Part shown: positions 32,717 through 42,067 of the stretch, one piece after another
Layout: every line of letters begins with the position of its first letter
Position numbering within the stretch: position 1 is the stretch's first letter
Source of the DNA: Bacillota bacterium
GTDB lineage: Bacteria > Bacillota > Clostridia > Oscillospirales > Acutalibacteraceae
Reading direction: 5' to 3'
Assembly (NCBI GenBank): GCA_023458755.1
Contig: JAEWYE010000051.1
Coordinates: 45,253-109,252 of the forward strand
DNA length: 64,000 nt
The notes under the pieces: generated by a model
The model's database searches: none
Told to the model about the DNA's origin: nothing
What the model saw: the letters and a program-made list of their open reading frames with translations, nothing else
Position numbers and translations under genes: made by a program

Positions 32717-33412
32717 TCACTTAAATAGTCCCTGTAAAAGATCGCCAGCTTTTGCGAGGTAAGATTTTACAACATCTGTCATTCCGGTGGTTTTCAGCAG
32801 GAACTTTCCGTTTTTTACCTCAAGATCCGAAACGGTAAGCGAAGCATTGGCACCCTCTATCGGAAACGCAAGGTACGAGGACTCAATGGTCAGTTTATCA
32901 CCGTCCGCTTTTAGGCCAGCAGGCAGCTTATCTTTTACTAAATTCATTGCCCAGCTTACCGGAACACCGAGACGGCCGATGTGCATGGATTTCACTGTGG
33001 CAGCAATCGCGTTCTGCTTACTGTCAAACGCAATATTCATGTTGGCGGTAATGCCGAAATGCATGCCCTTTACCGTAACCGGGACATAGGCGTTCACGGT
33101 ATTGTCGGAATTTACGGTCAGATACACATTGCCGAGCGCGGAATTTTTCGCTTGCTGCTCCGCTTTATAAGCAAGCAGTTCGTTTACCTGCGTAGCGGTC
33201 AGTTCACTTTCTTTTCCGGTTACCGCGTCTGCCAGTATGGTTTTGAGCGCCTCTGCCGACGGCTTTGCGGAAAGGCCCGCGTTGTCATCCTTAAACAAAT
33301 ACGCCGCGATAACGCCGATTGCGATAAGAAGAACCACTACGATTGCCGTTACAATTTTTGCCGCTCGGTGGTTGTTTGCCTTTTTTACCGGATGCACATA
33401 GGAATCTGTCAT
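32717..33412 (-). CDS. YpmS-like membrane-anchored protein (DUF2140-like)
   Basis: 231 residues: a basic N-terminus, one transmembrane helix (IVTAIVVVLLIAIGVIAAYLF, about residues 20-40), then an extracellular domain with a YLTVNSDNTVNAYVPVTVKG stretch and a late SSYLAFPIEGANASLTVSDLEV strand region. The layout resembles YpmS/DUF2140 proteins of unknown function; confidence in the family is moderate. ATG 33412 is 8 nt after GAGG. It stands alone between ylxM and mutS2. Confidence 0.65.
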   Translation of the reverse strand: MTDSYVHPVKKANNHRAAKIVTAIVVVLLIAIGVIAAYLFKDDNAGLSAKPSAEALKTILADAVTGKESELTATQVNELLAYKAEQQAKNSALGNVYLTVNSDNTVNAYVPVTVKGMHFGITANMNIAFDSKQNAIAATVKSMHIGRLGVPVSWAMNLVKDKLPAGLKADGDKLTIESSYLAFPIEGANASLTVSDLEVKNGKFLLKTTGMTDVVKSYLAKAGDLLQGLFK

Positions 33413-33581
33413 ACGAACTGCCTCTTTTCTGTTGTCATTTATAATTTTATGCAAAACCGAAAAAATAAGAGGTTGCCTCGAATTGACATTTGCCGTTTTT
33501 CAGCCTGTCTTTTTGAAACATCCTCTTATCAGTTTACTGACTATTTTAAAAAATATATGTCGTCTTTCGGGTGAAAATTCT

Positions 33582-35978
33582 TTATTTTAATTCAACAATC
33601 GTTACGCCGGATTCCCCTTCGCCAAAAACGCCGAGACGATAGCTTTTTACGCTGGGATGCTGCTTTAAATGCTGCTGAACAGCGGCGCGCAGCACACCGG
33701 TGCCCTTGCCGTGGATGATGGTAAGCTGGCTGATGCCGGATAACAGCGCTTGGTCAATAAAGGAATCCACGTTCAAAATGGCTTCCTGCGCGTTCTGCCC
33801 GCGCAAATCAAGCTCTGTTCGAATTTCCGCCTGTGCCCGGGAAGGCATTGCACGTGAAGAACCGCGCCGCGTGCCGTCCGCGCCGCGCGCGTGCATCTTT
33901 TTCGCCTGCCGCTCCGTAATCAGGCGCAGATTGGAAAGCGGTACACGTGTTTTAATAATGCCGGCCTGTACCATTACCTGATCGGAATCCTCCGGCAGTT
34001 CCAGAACGACCGCCTGTTTGTCGATATCATAAATCAGCACGCTGTCGCCCACCTTGAGCGGGCGCGGCAGAACATAATGCTCTTCTTCTTTTTTATTAAT
34101 CGGGTCGGCGGTATTTTCTAAAGAACGCAGACCGGACTTCATTTTTGCTTTTTGTTCAGCGGTCAGTTCCTTATTGTGCTGCCGTTTAATTTCGTCCATT
34201 TCGTTTAACAGCGCGTCAATCTGTCCGCGTGTGCGGGCAACCAAATACGCCGCCTGCTGGCGTGCCTTTTCCATCTCTTTTGCGGCTTCCGTTTCGATTT
34301 TTTGACGGGATTCCTGCGCGGCCTTATTGGCGTTCAGAGCTTCTATGCGAAGCTGTTCCGCCTCTTCACGCTCTTTTTCAAGGCTCTGACGGCTGGTTTC
34401 CAAACTTTGCACCACGTCTTCAAAGCGTGTGTTTTCGCTGGAAACAAGCTCTTTCGCGCGCTCTACGATGGAATCACGCATACCAAGCCGTGTGGAAATG
34501 GCAAACGCATTCGAACGCCCCGGCACACCAATCAGCAATCGATACGTCGGGCGCAGGGTCGCCACATCAAATTCACAGCAGGCATTCTCCACGCCGTTTG
34601 TTTGAAGAGCATAGGCTTTTAATTCCGCATAGTGGGTGGTTGCGGCCAGTTTGGCACCTTTTTGACGAAGCGCTTCGATGATTGCCATCGCAAGTGCCGC
34701 ACCTTCCACCGGATCGGTGCCGGCGCCCAGCTCATCCAAAAGGACTAAACTCTGCTCGTCCGCCTGTTCGATGATTTGGATGATATTCGTCATATGGGCA
34801 GAAAATGTGGAAAGGGACTGCTCAATACTCTGTTCGTCGCCAATATCCACCAAGACCTTGTCAAACACGGCAATTTCGCTGTTTTCCGCGACCGGAAGCA
34901 TCAGTCCGCACATTGCCATAAGGGTAAAAAGTCCAATTGTTTTCAGCGAAACAGTTTTGCCGCCGGTGTTCGGGCCGGTAATAATCAGGCTGTCAAACGC
35001 ATAGCCCAACGTAATGTCCGTTGGTACAACCACATCTTTGTTGATGAGCGGATGTCTCGCCTTTTTCAGCAGTATTTTTCCGCTGTTGTTGACATTCGGC
35101 ATGCTGGCTTTCATTTTGTATGCTAAATTACCTTTTGCAAAAATCAGGTTCAGCTCCACCGCCGCCTGATAGCCGCTGATGATTCCGTTCGCAAAGTTTC
35201 CTATTTCAGCGGAAAGTTCCTCGATAATACGCTCAATTTCTGCCTGCTCCTGTGAAAGCAGAACGCGGATTTCGTTGTTCGCCTCCACAACCCCCATCGG
35301 CTCCACAAAAACGGTTGCACCGCTGGAAGACGTATCGTGCACCAAACCGGGAATTTCGCTGCGGCATTCCGCTTTTACGGGTACTACAAAACGTCCCGAA
35401 CGCATGGTAACGATCGGATCCTGCAAATATTTTTGATACGCGGCGGAGTGAATCATTTTGTCGAGCTGTTCTCGGACGCGGGTGGAAGCCGAACGAATTT
35501 TGCGGCGAATGGACGCCAGTTCCGGCGATGCAGTATCCGCGATTTCCTCTTCGGAGAGTACCACGCCGTTGATTCGGTCTTCGAGATATTTATTGGGCAT
35601 AAGGGAGTCAAAACGCCAGTCGATGCTGGTTTTTATGCCCTCGCTTTTGCCGCGCCATTCCACAATGCCGCGCAGGGTGCGCAGCGTGACCGCAATACGC
35701 AAAAATTCCGGCAGATTAAGGGCACCGCCCGATTCCGCGCGGCGCAGGGCATTGGTCACATTTTTTAATCCGCCAAAGCTTGGAGAACCGAACTTCGCCA
35801 TAAGTACATAGGCATCATCCGTTTCCTGCAGCAGTTCCTTCACCTTCGCAATGGATGGGGACGGAGTAAGCTGCAGTGCAAGCTCTGCCGCGTCGTCGCA
35901 AGAGGTTTGCTCCGCAAGGAGCTGCAATATTTTATCGAGCTCAACCGCCCGAATATGTCGCTGTGAGGTTTCCTGCAT
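33582..35978 (-). CDS. mutS2: MutS2 family ATPase/endonuclease
   Basis: 798 residues. The MutS ATPase domain has Walker A GPNTGGKTVSLKT, Walker B LVLLDELGAGTDPVEG and ATTHYAELK. A long coiled coil follows, then a KOW-like segment and a C-terminal Smr nuclease domain (ELDLRGQNAQEAI, IHGKGTGVLR). MutS2 suppresses recombination in some bacteria and splits collided ribosomes in B. subtilis. ATG start with AAAGGA upstream. Full length. Confidence 0.97.
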   Translation of the reverse strand: MQETSQRHIRAVELDKILQLLAEQTSCDDAAELALQLTPSPSIAKVKELLQETDDAYVLMAKFGSPSFGGLKNVTNALRRAESGGALNLPEFLRIAVTLRTLRGIVEWRGKSEGIKTSIDWRFDSLMPNKYLEDRINGVVLSEEEIADTASPELASIRRKIRSASTRVREQLDKMIHSAAYQKYLQDPIVTMRSGRFVVPVKAECRSEIPGLVHDTSSSGATVFVEPMGVVEANNEIRVLLSQEQAEIERIIEELSAEIGNFANGIISGYQAAVELNLIFAKGNLAYKMKASMPNVNNSGKILLKKARHPLINKDVVVPTDITLGYAFDSLIITGPNTGGKTVSLKTIGLFTLMAMCGLMLPVAENSEIAVFDKVLVDIGDEQSIEQSLSTFSAHMTNIIQIIEQADEQSLVLLDELGAGTDPVEGAALAMAIIEALRQKGAKLAATTHYAELKAYALQTNGVENACCEFDVATLRPTYRLLIGVPGRSNAFAISTRLGMRDSIVERAKELVSSENTRFEDVVQSLETSRQSLEKEREEAEQLRIEALNANKAAQESRQKIETEAAKEMEKARQQAAYLVARTRGQIDALLNEMDEIKRQHNKELTAEQKAKMKSGLRSLENTADPINKKEEEHYVLPRPLKVGDSVLIYDIDKQAVVLELPEDSDQVMVQAGIIKTRVPLSNLRLITERQAKKMHARGADGTRRGSSRAMPSRAQAEIRTELDLRGQNAQEAILNVDSFIDQALLSGISQLTIIHGKGTGVLRAAVQQHLKQHPSVKSYRLGVFGEGESGVTIVELK

Positions 35979-36183
35979 TATTTTTTCCTTTCTAACGAAT
36001 TCAGCAAGAGATTATACGAAAAATGTTTCATCTAAATCAGAATTCGTATACAAAGCAGCCTATAGTATTGTGTGACTTCATGTCAGCAAATCTTTAAGCA
36101 TAACGAACATGCTTTTTCTATTTTCTGTTATTTCGCTTCTAATAATATGTGGATACGATTCATCTTTTTCGAATTCGTCCCCG

Positions 36184-36549
36184 CTATACAAATACGTAGC
36201 CGTTTTCTTTCAGCACCTGAATGGCACGGTACATCCGCTCCGCTTTTACCAGCACATAGTCCGTGTTGAAGGTGGACACCACAAAAATACTGATGTTATG
36301 TTCCGCCAGAATCGCGGATATTTTTGCGAGAACACCGACCATGGAAAATTCCAACGTTCCCTCTACCCGAAACGCTTTCCAGCCATGCTCGACTTCCAAG
36401 CAGTCTTTCGGCACACAGTCTGTGCTGCAGACAAGGGATACTTCTTCATCGGTGACGGATACAAAAACGAAGCGATCATTGAAATTGATATCACCCGTTT
36501 CTTTTACCTTACAAACGGAAAAGTCGCAGTCAATCACTTTTAAATTCAC
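36184..36549 (-). CDS. ACT-domain protein
   Basis: 121 residues forming two ACT-like halves; the second, GTLEFSMVGVLAKISAILAEHNISIF, is typical (beta-alpha-beta with an inhibitor-binding Gly). Such small free-standing ACT proteins are thought to bind amino acids or related ligands; the ligand is unknown here. The start is GTG 36549 with AGAGGG 7 nt upstream. It follows the GNAT gene by 53 bases. Confidence 0.82.
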   Translation of the reverse strand: MNLKVIDCDFSVCKVKETGDINFNDRFVFVSVTDEEVSLVCSTDCVPKDCLEVEHGWKAFRVEGTLEFSMVGVLAKISAILAEHNISIFVVSTFNTDYVLVKAERMYRAIQVLKENGYVFV

Positions 36550-36602
36550 AGAAATACCCTCTTTCTTTAAAATGATTGTTTAGAAAAAGTCTAACAAAAA
36601 TT

Positions 36603-37118
36603 TCAATCCGTTTCACGCAGCCGCTTTTCATAGCAATAAAATTTGCCCTTACGAAACTGCAGCATATCCCCAACTTTTTCATAACCGAGCGATTCGTATA
36701 GGTGCAGCGCAAAAGAATTTTGTGAAAACGCATCCAGCCGGATGCAGATATACCCCTGCCGGGTAAGCTCCTTTTCCGCAAGCTGAACCGTCCTTTTACC
36801 CCATCCTTTTCCTTGCCGGGACGGAGAAACGCACAGGCGGTGTATGACAGCCGTCTTTTCACCTGTATAACGCCAAGGAAGCACAACATATTGTTCATCC
36901 TGATACTCATTTAAAACAACAGCCGAAACCGGTACATCCTTTTCGATTAGCAAGTACATCTGCTGATTTTTAATATCATCAAGAATGATATCTTTATCCG
37001 GATAAATTTCGTCCCATTGCTCGATTCCTTGCTCGTTCATATGTACAATGGCAGAACTGAAAATTTGCCATATCGCATCAAAATCCTGCTGTCGGGCTTT
37101 CCTAAATTTCAAATTCAT
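36603..37118 (-). CDS. GNAT-family N-acetyltransferase
   Basis: 171 residues. The acetyl-CoA loop is VSPSRQGKGWGKRTV (R/Q-x-x-G-x-G/A), with LYESLGYEKVG near the end. Substrate unknown. ATG 37118, 6 nt after GGAG, is preferred to TTG 37130. It follows the phosphatase gene by 33 bases, suggesting co-transcription from recO. Confidence 0.88.
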   Translation of the reverse strand: MNLKFRKARQQDFDAIWQIFSSAIVHMNEQGIEQWDEIYPDKDIILDDIKNQQMYLLIEKDVPVSAVVLNEYQDEQYVVLPWRYTGEKTAVIHRLCVSPSRQGKGWGKRTVQLAEKELTRQGYICIRLDAFSQNSFALHLYESLGYEKVGDMLQFRKGKFYCYEKRLRETD

Positions 37119-37151
37119 ATCGTTCTCCAAAAATTCGGGAAGGTTCCGCCT

Positions 37152-37733
37152 TCACTTCGCCTTTTTTATTTTATTAATTTTTGCGGATTTTAATGCGTTG
37201 CTGTTGTCCAAAATATATAACTGACCATTGCGGATATGAACTGGGATTTCGCCTTTAAATCCGCGCTTTTTTAAGGTACGCACCAAGGTAAAGCATACAA
37301 AGCCGTGCGAAACAATCAGTACGTTCTGATCGGAATCAAAATCAATCATTTCCAAGAATTTATTTACTCTCTTTTTTGTCTGTACAGCGCCTTCTTTTTG
37401 AGACTTATGGTTCCGAAACCACGCAAACCTTGCGTCGGCACTCCAGATAAAACCGGGGATTCGGTGATTCAGCCTTCTGGGAGGAGACATTGGCACTTCG
37501 CGAAGCAAGTCAGTCTTTATCATATTCCCGTGGTAAATTCGTTCCGCCGTTGTGACCGCACGCGGCAGTGTGCTGCAAAAACAAACCGGCCACATGTTTT
37601 CATCCAGCTCAACCTCATTTTCAATGACGGATTCAATATCATATTTTCTTTGATATTCAATAAAGTCGTCGGAGTTCATATATTTTGGCGCCGGGCAATT
37701 CACTTTAAAATGTCTGACAATACCGATTTTCAT
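37152..37733 (-). CDS. Histidine phosphatase superfamily protein
   Basis: 193 residues. The catalytic RHG-type motif reads IVRHFKV near the N-terminus (Phe in place of Gly); CSTLPRAVTTAERI is the second conserved block and VSHGF supplies the late His. It probably hydrolyses a phosphoester or has mutase-like activity; substrate unknown. ATG 37733; the recO stop lies just upstream, so it is coupled to recO. Confidence 0.83.
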   Translation of the reverse strand: MKIGIVRHFKVNCPAPKYMNSDDFIEYQRKYDIESVIENEVELDENMWPVCFCSTLPRAVTTAERIYHGNMIKTDLLREVPMSPPRRLNHRIPGFIWSADARFAWFRNHKSQKEGAVQTKKRVNKFLEMIDFDSDQNVLIVSHGFVCFTLVRTLKKRGFKGEIPVHIRNGQLYILDNSNALKSAKINKIKKAK

Positions 37734-37737
37734 GTTA

Positions 37738-38514
37738 TTAATCAAGCCTTTCGTGGTTATCCTGCTGCATGTAAGTCATACTGCGGTAAAAATCCAATGT
37801 GGGAAAGGTACGCTCCAGCGTATTGAGCACGTAAGCCTCGCTTACTTTTGAAAGTTGAAGCTGCCCTTCCGGCGGAAGCTGGAACGAAAACAATTTATCA
37901 AAATCTGCGTAAACCGTATGTCGGAGGGCAGTAAGCACACCCTTTGAAAACGAGATTGCCGGTTCTGCGGACGGCCGGTAGCAATCCGCACAGTACAGTA
38001 CGCCGCTTTTGGGCAAAAAATACATCATGTCCGCCTCATAGCAGGCGCAGTCCGCACAGCAAACCAGATTCGGCATATATCCAGCAAGAGAAAGCATGCG
38101 CATTTCCACAATCGATTTTAAAAGCAGATTGGGGCGCAGGCCTTTTGACAAAAAATGAAGGGCGTTTAAGATCAAACGCAAAAAATCCCCCGCCTCGGTT
38201 TCTTCCGGAGCAAGCGCAAAAGCCAGCTCGCAGAAATATTGGGCAAGGGAAAGGCGCTCAAGATCGCGCCGCAGATCGAAGAAAACCTCAACCGGCTGTG
38301 CGTCGTTGATTATGTATTTATCCCGCCCTTTGTAAATTGAAAAGCGGGAATAGCACAGCAGCTGGGTAGCGGAAAAATTCTTGCTTTTTAGCCGCTTGGC
38401 CTGCTGCGCAAAGGCACGCACAATACCTTCCTGCCGGGTAAGAATCGTAATCAGCCGGTCGCTTTCACCCACGCTCTTCTCCATGATAACCAAGCCGTCC
38501 GTATTTATCTGCAT
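37738..38514 (-). CDS. recO: DNA repair protein RecO
   Basis: 258 residues. N-terminal OB fold (TDGLVIMEKSVGESDRLITILTRQEG), then a helical domain with a Cys4 zinc site (NLVCCADCACYEADMMYF, YCADCYRP). RecO loads RecA onto SSB-coated DNA with RecR. ATG with AGGAGG 6 nt upstream; it overlaps the small yqzL-like gene by 50 bp. Confidence 0.95.
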   Translation of the reverse strand: MQINTDGLVIMEKSVGESDRLITILTRQEGIVRAFAQQAKRLKSKNFSATQLLCYSRFSIYKGRDKYIINDAQPVEVFFDLRRDLERLSLAQYFCELAFALAPEETEAGDFLRLILNALHFLSKGLRPNLLLKSIVEMRMLSLAGYMPNLVCCADCACYEADMMYFLPKSGVLYCADCYRPSAEPAISFSKGVLTALRHTVYADFDKLFSFQLPPEGQLQLSKVSEAYVLNTLERTFPTLDFYRSMTYMQQDNHERLD

Positions 38515-38620
38515 CTGCGGCCTCCTGCTGTTCCTGCGTGTTTTTCAACTGACTGTAGCGAATATAGGCTTCAATACTTCCTGTGTCACGAAAATTTGTC
38601 CATGCCATATTTTCATCCAT
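38465..38620 (-). CDS. yqzL: YqzL-like small protein
   Basis: 51 residues. The core W-x-x-F-x-x-T-G-S-I-E-A-Y (residues about 7-19) matches the small YqzL family, found just upstream of recO in Bacillus and Clostridia. Function unknown. ATG 38620 is 8 nt after GGGGG; the upstream ATG at 38653 lies before this site. Its 3' end overlaps recO in another frame. Confidence 0.75.
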   Translation of the reverse strand: MDENMAWTNFRDTGSIEAYIRYSQLKNTQEQQEAADADKYGRLGYHGEERG

Positions 38621-38824
38621 ACTATATTCCCCCTCATAATTTTCGAAAAACATTCTTCGATTTAACCCGGCCGAACTCCTGAACTGATTTTACTCCCGAG
38701 TGGAGCAAAGAATCGTTAACGGCAAGTTAAATCTTAGAAACAGTATTTGCAGGAATCTGCAGACTATGAGAGGAAAATAAATGAATATGCGACAGAATAA
38801 GACAAATTTTACGTGCGCAATGTG

Positions 38825-39745
38825 CTATTCAAAATTTGTTTTGTCATAACCAAGGCTGCGCAGGATCGCATCACGATTACGCCAGTCCTCTTTTACTTTA
38901 ACCCATAACTTTAAATTTATTTTGCAGTCAAAGAATTTTTCCATATCTGAACGCGCAAAAGTTCCGACTTTTTTGAGCATTGCGCCGCCCTTGCCGATAA
39001 TAATACCCTTGTGGCTGTCACGTTCACAGAAAATGGTGGCGTCAATATCGGTAATGCCACTGCCGTCCTCACGCTCGTGCATACGCTCCACAGCGACCGC
39101 AATTCCGTGGGGAATCTCTTTGTCCAGCAGGCGCAAAAGCTTTTCACGCACAATTTCCGCCGCTAAAACGCGCTCCGGCTGGTCGGTTAGCGTATCGTCA
39201 TCAAAGAAATGACCGCCCGGCATACACAGCTTTTCCAATTCGGCAACCAAATCCTGCACACCGTTGCCGTCCAACGCGGAAATCGGAACCACCGCCTCAA
39301 ACGAAAACAGAGCCGACAGTTCGGTGATTTGCGCCATAAGAACCGACTTATCCTCAAGCAGATCGATTTTGTTGATTGCCAAGATGGCTGGCATTTCGAG
39401 CGCCTTAAACTTTTCAATCAGCTCAAGGTCGGCATGTGAAATCTTCTGACCCGCTTCCACTACAAGCAGGCACGCATCCACACCGGAAACGGACTCGGTA
39501 ACGGATTTGACCATATAATCGCCCAATCGGTTGCGCGGCTTGTGCAAACCGGGCGTATCAATAAAAACAAGCTGATTTTTTTCTTTTGTAAGCACGCCCA
39601 TGATACGTGTGCGGGTTGTCTGCGGTTTATCGGACACAATTGCGACCTTTTGCCCCAGCATTGCGTTCAGCAAGGACGATTTGCCCACATTCGGACGGCC
39701 GACAATTGCGACAAACGCGGTTTTATCATTTGAAATTTCCGGCAA
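38825..39745 (-). CDS. era: GTPase Era
   Basis: 306 residues. G1 GRPNVGKSS, G2 TTRTRIMG, G3 DTPGLHKPR, G4 NKIDL, then a C-terminal KH domain (GIIIGKGGAMLKKVG). Era binds the 3' end of 16S rRNA during 30S maturation. The start is TTG 39745 with AAAGGAG 7 nt upstream. Clustered with ybeY and dgkA as usual. Confidence 0.98.
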   Translation of the reverse strand: MPEISNDKTAFVAIVGRPNVGKSSLLNAMLGQKVAIVSDKPQTTRTRIMGVLTKEKNQLVFIDTPGLHKPRNRLGDYMVKSVTESVSGVDACLLVVEAGQKISHADLELIEKFKALEMPAILAINKIDLLEDKSVLMAQITELSALFSFEAVVPISALDGNGVQDLVAELEKLCMPGGHFFDDDTLTDQPERVLAAEIVREKLLRLLDKEIPHGIAVAVERMHEREDGSGITDIDATIFCERDSHKGIIIGKGGAMLKKVGTFARSDMEKFFDCKINLKLWVKVKEDWRNRDAILRSLGYDKTNFE

Positions 39746-39823
39746 ATTGATTCTCCTTTATATCGGGAATACGCGGGTTAAGTTATCAATCCGCGTTTCC
39801 TAAGTTACGAATTGTTTTCCCAT

Positions 39824-40318
39824 TTATTTGCGCTTATGTTTCATAAAATCCCGGATGCCGAGCGGCCCCGCCGCGATATAGACAACTGCCAGTGCGGTTA
39901 CCGCCAAAAGGACGGCAATCATGACGGGATAGGTACAAAAGAAGGTGAACATTTTCAAAAAAGCGGCCGGCTGCCAAAAAATACAGACACCGACACCGAC
40001 CGCAAAAATGGCACAAATAAGCACCGCACCCGCCGCCAGATCTTTTACGATACGCACAACGGGGTGGTAGCTTGCCGCCGCCATATCGCTCAGTTCTTCT
40101 GCAACCGTGTTAAACATTTCCGCCATCATTACGCTTGCAAAGGTGAGAAACAGCACGGCATAGCGTTCCCGTGACATTTGGAAAAAAAACGAAAACACGA
40201 ATACATACAGTGCCGCCACTGTATGTATTCGCATATTACGCTCATTATTTACGCAGTAAACAATCCCACGGAACGCATATTTAAAGCTTTTCAGAAAACG
40301 AAACTGTCTATTCTTCAT
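39824..40318 (-). CDS. dgkA: Undecaprenol/diacylglycerol kinase, DgkA type
   Basis: About 164 residues. Starts with SFKYAFRGI and NNERNMRIH; the catalytic core VMMAEMFNTVAEELSDM and VKDLAAGAVL are diagnostic. In Gram-positives this enzyme phosphorylates undecaprenol. After the usual three helices a further hydrophobic C-terminal part (residues about 105-160) adds two more helices. The start overlaps ybeY; ATG 40318 is my choice, uncertain by a few codons. Between ybeY and era, the normal place. Confidence 0.9.
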   Translation of the reverse strand: MKNRQFRFLKSFKYAFRGIVYCVNNERNMRIHTVAALYVFVFSFFFQMSRERYAVLFLTFASVMMAEMFNTVAEELSDMAAASYHPVVRIVKDLAAGAVLICAIFAVGVGVCIFWQPAAFLKMFTFFCTYPVMIAVLLAVTALAVVYIAAGPLGIRDFMKHKRK

Positions 40319-40817
40319 CCTCATCCAATACATAGCTGCTGGTGCTGGGCAGACCAAGCTGTGTCATGACCTGCTCTTCCTTCTCGCGCATATGTACCCT
40401 TTCAATTCCGCCGTTTTCATGGTCGTAACCGAGCAAATGAAGCATAGAATGCGCAGTCAGATACCCTACCTCACGGTCAAGGCTGTGCCCGTAACGTTCC
40501 GCCTGTTCCACCGCTGTTTCCATGGAAATGACGATGTCACCCAGAATTTTTGCTCCGGTAGAATGATTTTCATCATAAACACCGTTTTCTCCCATCGGAA
40601 AGCTCAGCACATCGGTGGAAGCGTCTTTGCCGCGGTATTGCTTATTGAGTTCATGTATCTGTTCGTTGTTCACAAAAGATACACTGATTTCCGCCGGATC
40701 ACTGAAATGCTCCATGCGAAGAACGGCATTGCAGCAACGGCGAACCAGCATTCTCAACCCGGTAGGGATCTTCACTTCTTTTTGCTTATTGTCGATAACC
40801 ACTCGTACCTTTTCCAT
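40308..40817 (-). CDS. ybeY: Endoribonuclease YbeY (rRNA maturation)
   Basis: 169 residues. The zinc motif H-x3-H-x5-H is present as HSMLHLLGYDH, along with LNKQYRGKDASTDVLSFPM. Acts in 16S rRNA 3' end processing and ribosome quality control. ATG start with AAAGGT 10 nt upstream; the 3' end overlaps dgkA. Confidence 0.97.
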   Translation of the reverse strand: MEKVRVVIDNKQKEVKIPTGLRMLVRRCCNAVLRMEHFSDPAEISVSFVNNEQIHELNKQYRGKDASTDVLSFPMGENGVYDENHSTGAKILGDIVISMETAVEQAERYGHSLDREVGYLTAHSMLHLLGYDHENGGIERVHMREKEEQVMTQLGLPSTSSYVLDEDEE

Positions 40818-40915
40818 TATTCATCATACCTTTCTGCTCTGAAACACACTTTGACGGCTTTCCGCCGGATGTGAACAGGCTTATCTCTCATTCAAAAACA
40901 TCGGGGATTGCCGCA

Positions 40916-41866
40916 TTATTCCTGATTCTTTTCATAGGCCCGGATGATATCCTGCACCAGTCTGTGCCGCACAACATCCTTTTCGTTAAACTGGATTTGT
41001 GCGATATCCTCAATATCTTTCAGAATCCGGATTACATCTTTCAGACCGGATTTGCGTCCAAGAGGCAAATCGACTTGCGTAATATCGCCTGTGATGACCA
41101 TTTTGGAGCCAAACCCCAAACGGGTAAGGAACATTTTCATTTGCTCCGGCGTGGTATTCTGCGCCTCATCCAAAATAATAAAGCTGTCATCCAAAGTGCG
41201 GCCGCGCATATAAGCAAGAGGCGCTACCTCAATATTGCCGCGCTCCACATACTTTTGGTAGGTTTCAGCGCCAAGCATATCGAAAAGCGCATCGTACAGC
41301 GGACGCAGATAAGGATCCACCTTCTGCTGCAAATCGCCCGGCAGAAAGCCAAGCTTTTCGCCCGCCTCCACAGCGGGGCGCGTAAGGATAATACGGTTCA
41401 CCTGCTGCGCTCGGAACGCCGTAACCGCCATGGCAACCGCCAGATAGGTTTTGCCGGTGCCGGCGGGGCCAACCCCAATGGTAATGGTGTGGCTTTTGAT
41501 GGCTGCACAGTAATTCTTTTGCCCCAATGTTTTCGGCTTGACCGGTTTCCCTTTTGAGGTTATGCAGATGCAGTCGCCGGCCAGTGTTTCAATTTTATCT
41601 TCACTGCCCTCATTTACCATAGAAATGCAGTAATGAACATTTTGTTCGCTCAGCGCTTCCCCACGGTTGATGAGAGAAAGCAAACTTTGAATGGTACGTA
41701 CGGCTTTGGCAACATCTTCCGGTTCGCCCGAAACTTTGATTTCAGAGCCGCGCCCGATGATACTGACCTTGTATTCCCCTTCAATCAGTTTGATGTTTTC
41801 ATCAAAACTGCCGAACAGAGCAACTGCCTGTTCCATTCGGTCAATATTAATTCGCTGTTCAAACAT
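40916..41866 (-). CDS. phoH: PhoH-family ATPase
   Basis: 316 residues. An N-terminal KH-like region is followed by the PhoH ATPase core with Walker A GPAGTGKTYLAVAMA and Walker B FIILDEAQN, plus ITGDITQVDLP. Role unclear; its stable link to ybeY suggests RNA metabolism. ATG 41866 is chosen (AGGTGAT just upstream) rather than the ORF's first ATG. Confidence 0.95.
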   Translation of the reverse strand: MFEQRINIDRMEQAVALFGSFDENIKLIEGEYKVSIIGRGSEIKVSGEPEDVAKAVRTIQSLLSLINRGEALSEQNVHYCISMVNEGSEDKIETLAGDCICITSKGKPVKPKTLGQKNYCAAIKSHTITIGVGPAGTGKTYLAVAMAVTAFRAQQVNRIILTRPAVEAGEKLGFLPGDLQQKVDPYLRPLYDALFDMLGAETYQKYVERGNIEVAPLAYMRGRTLDDSFIILDEAQNTTPEQMKMFLTRLGFGSKMVITGDITQVDLPLGRKSGLKDVIRILKDIEDIAQIQFNEKDVVRHRLVQDIIRAYEKNQE

Positions 41867-42067
41867 ATAATCACCTATGGTATCATGCACAATTCAAACA
41901 TCTATTATACACAATAGTAATCATCATTCAGAAAATACCGATTTTGTTCCGCCAATATGAAAGCATTTACATTCTATTCGCGTTATAGGAATAGAATCAG
42001 CTATATTATAACATATATTTCCTCTATAGTCATCAAAATGTAAATAAAAATATTCACAAATTTTCAG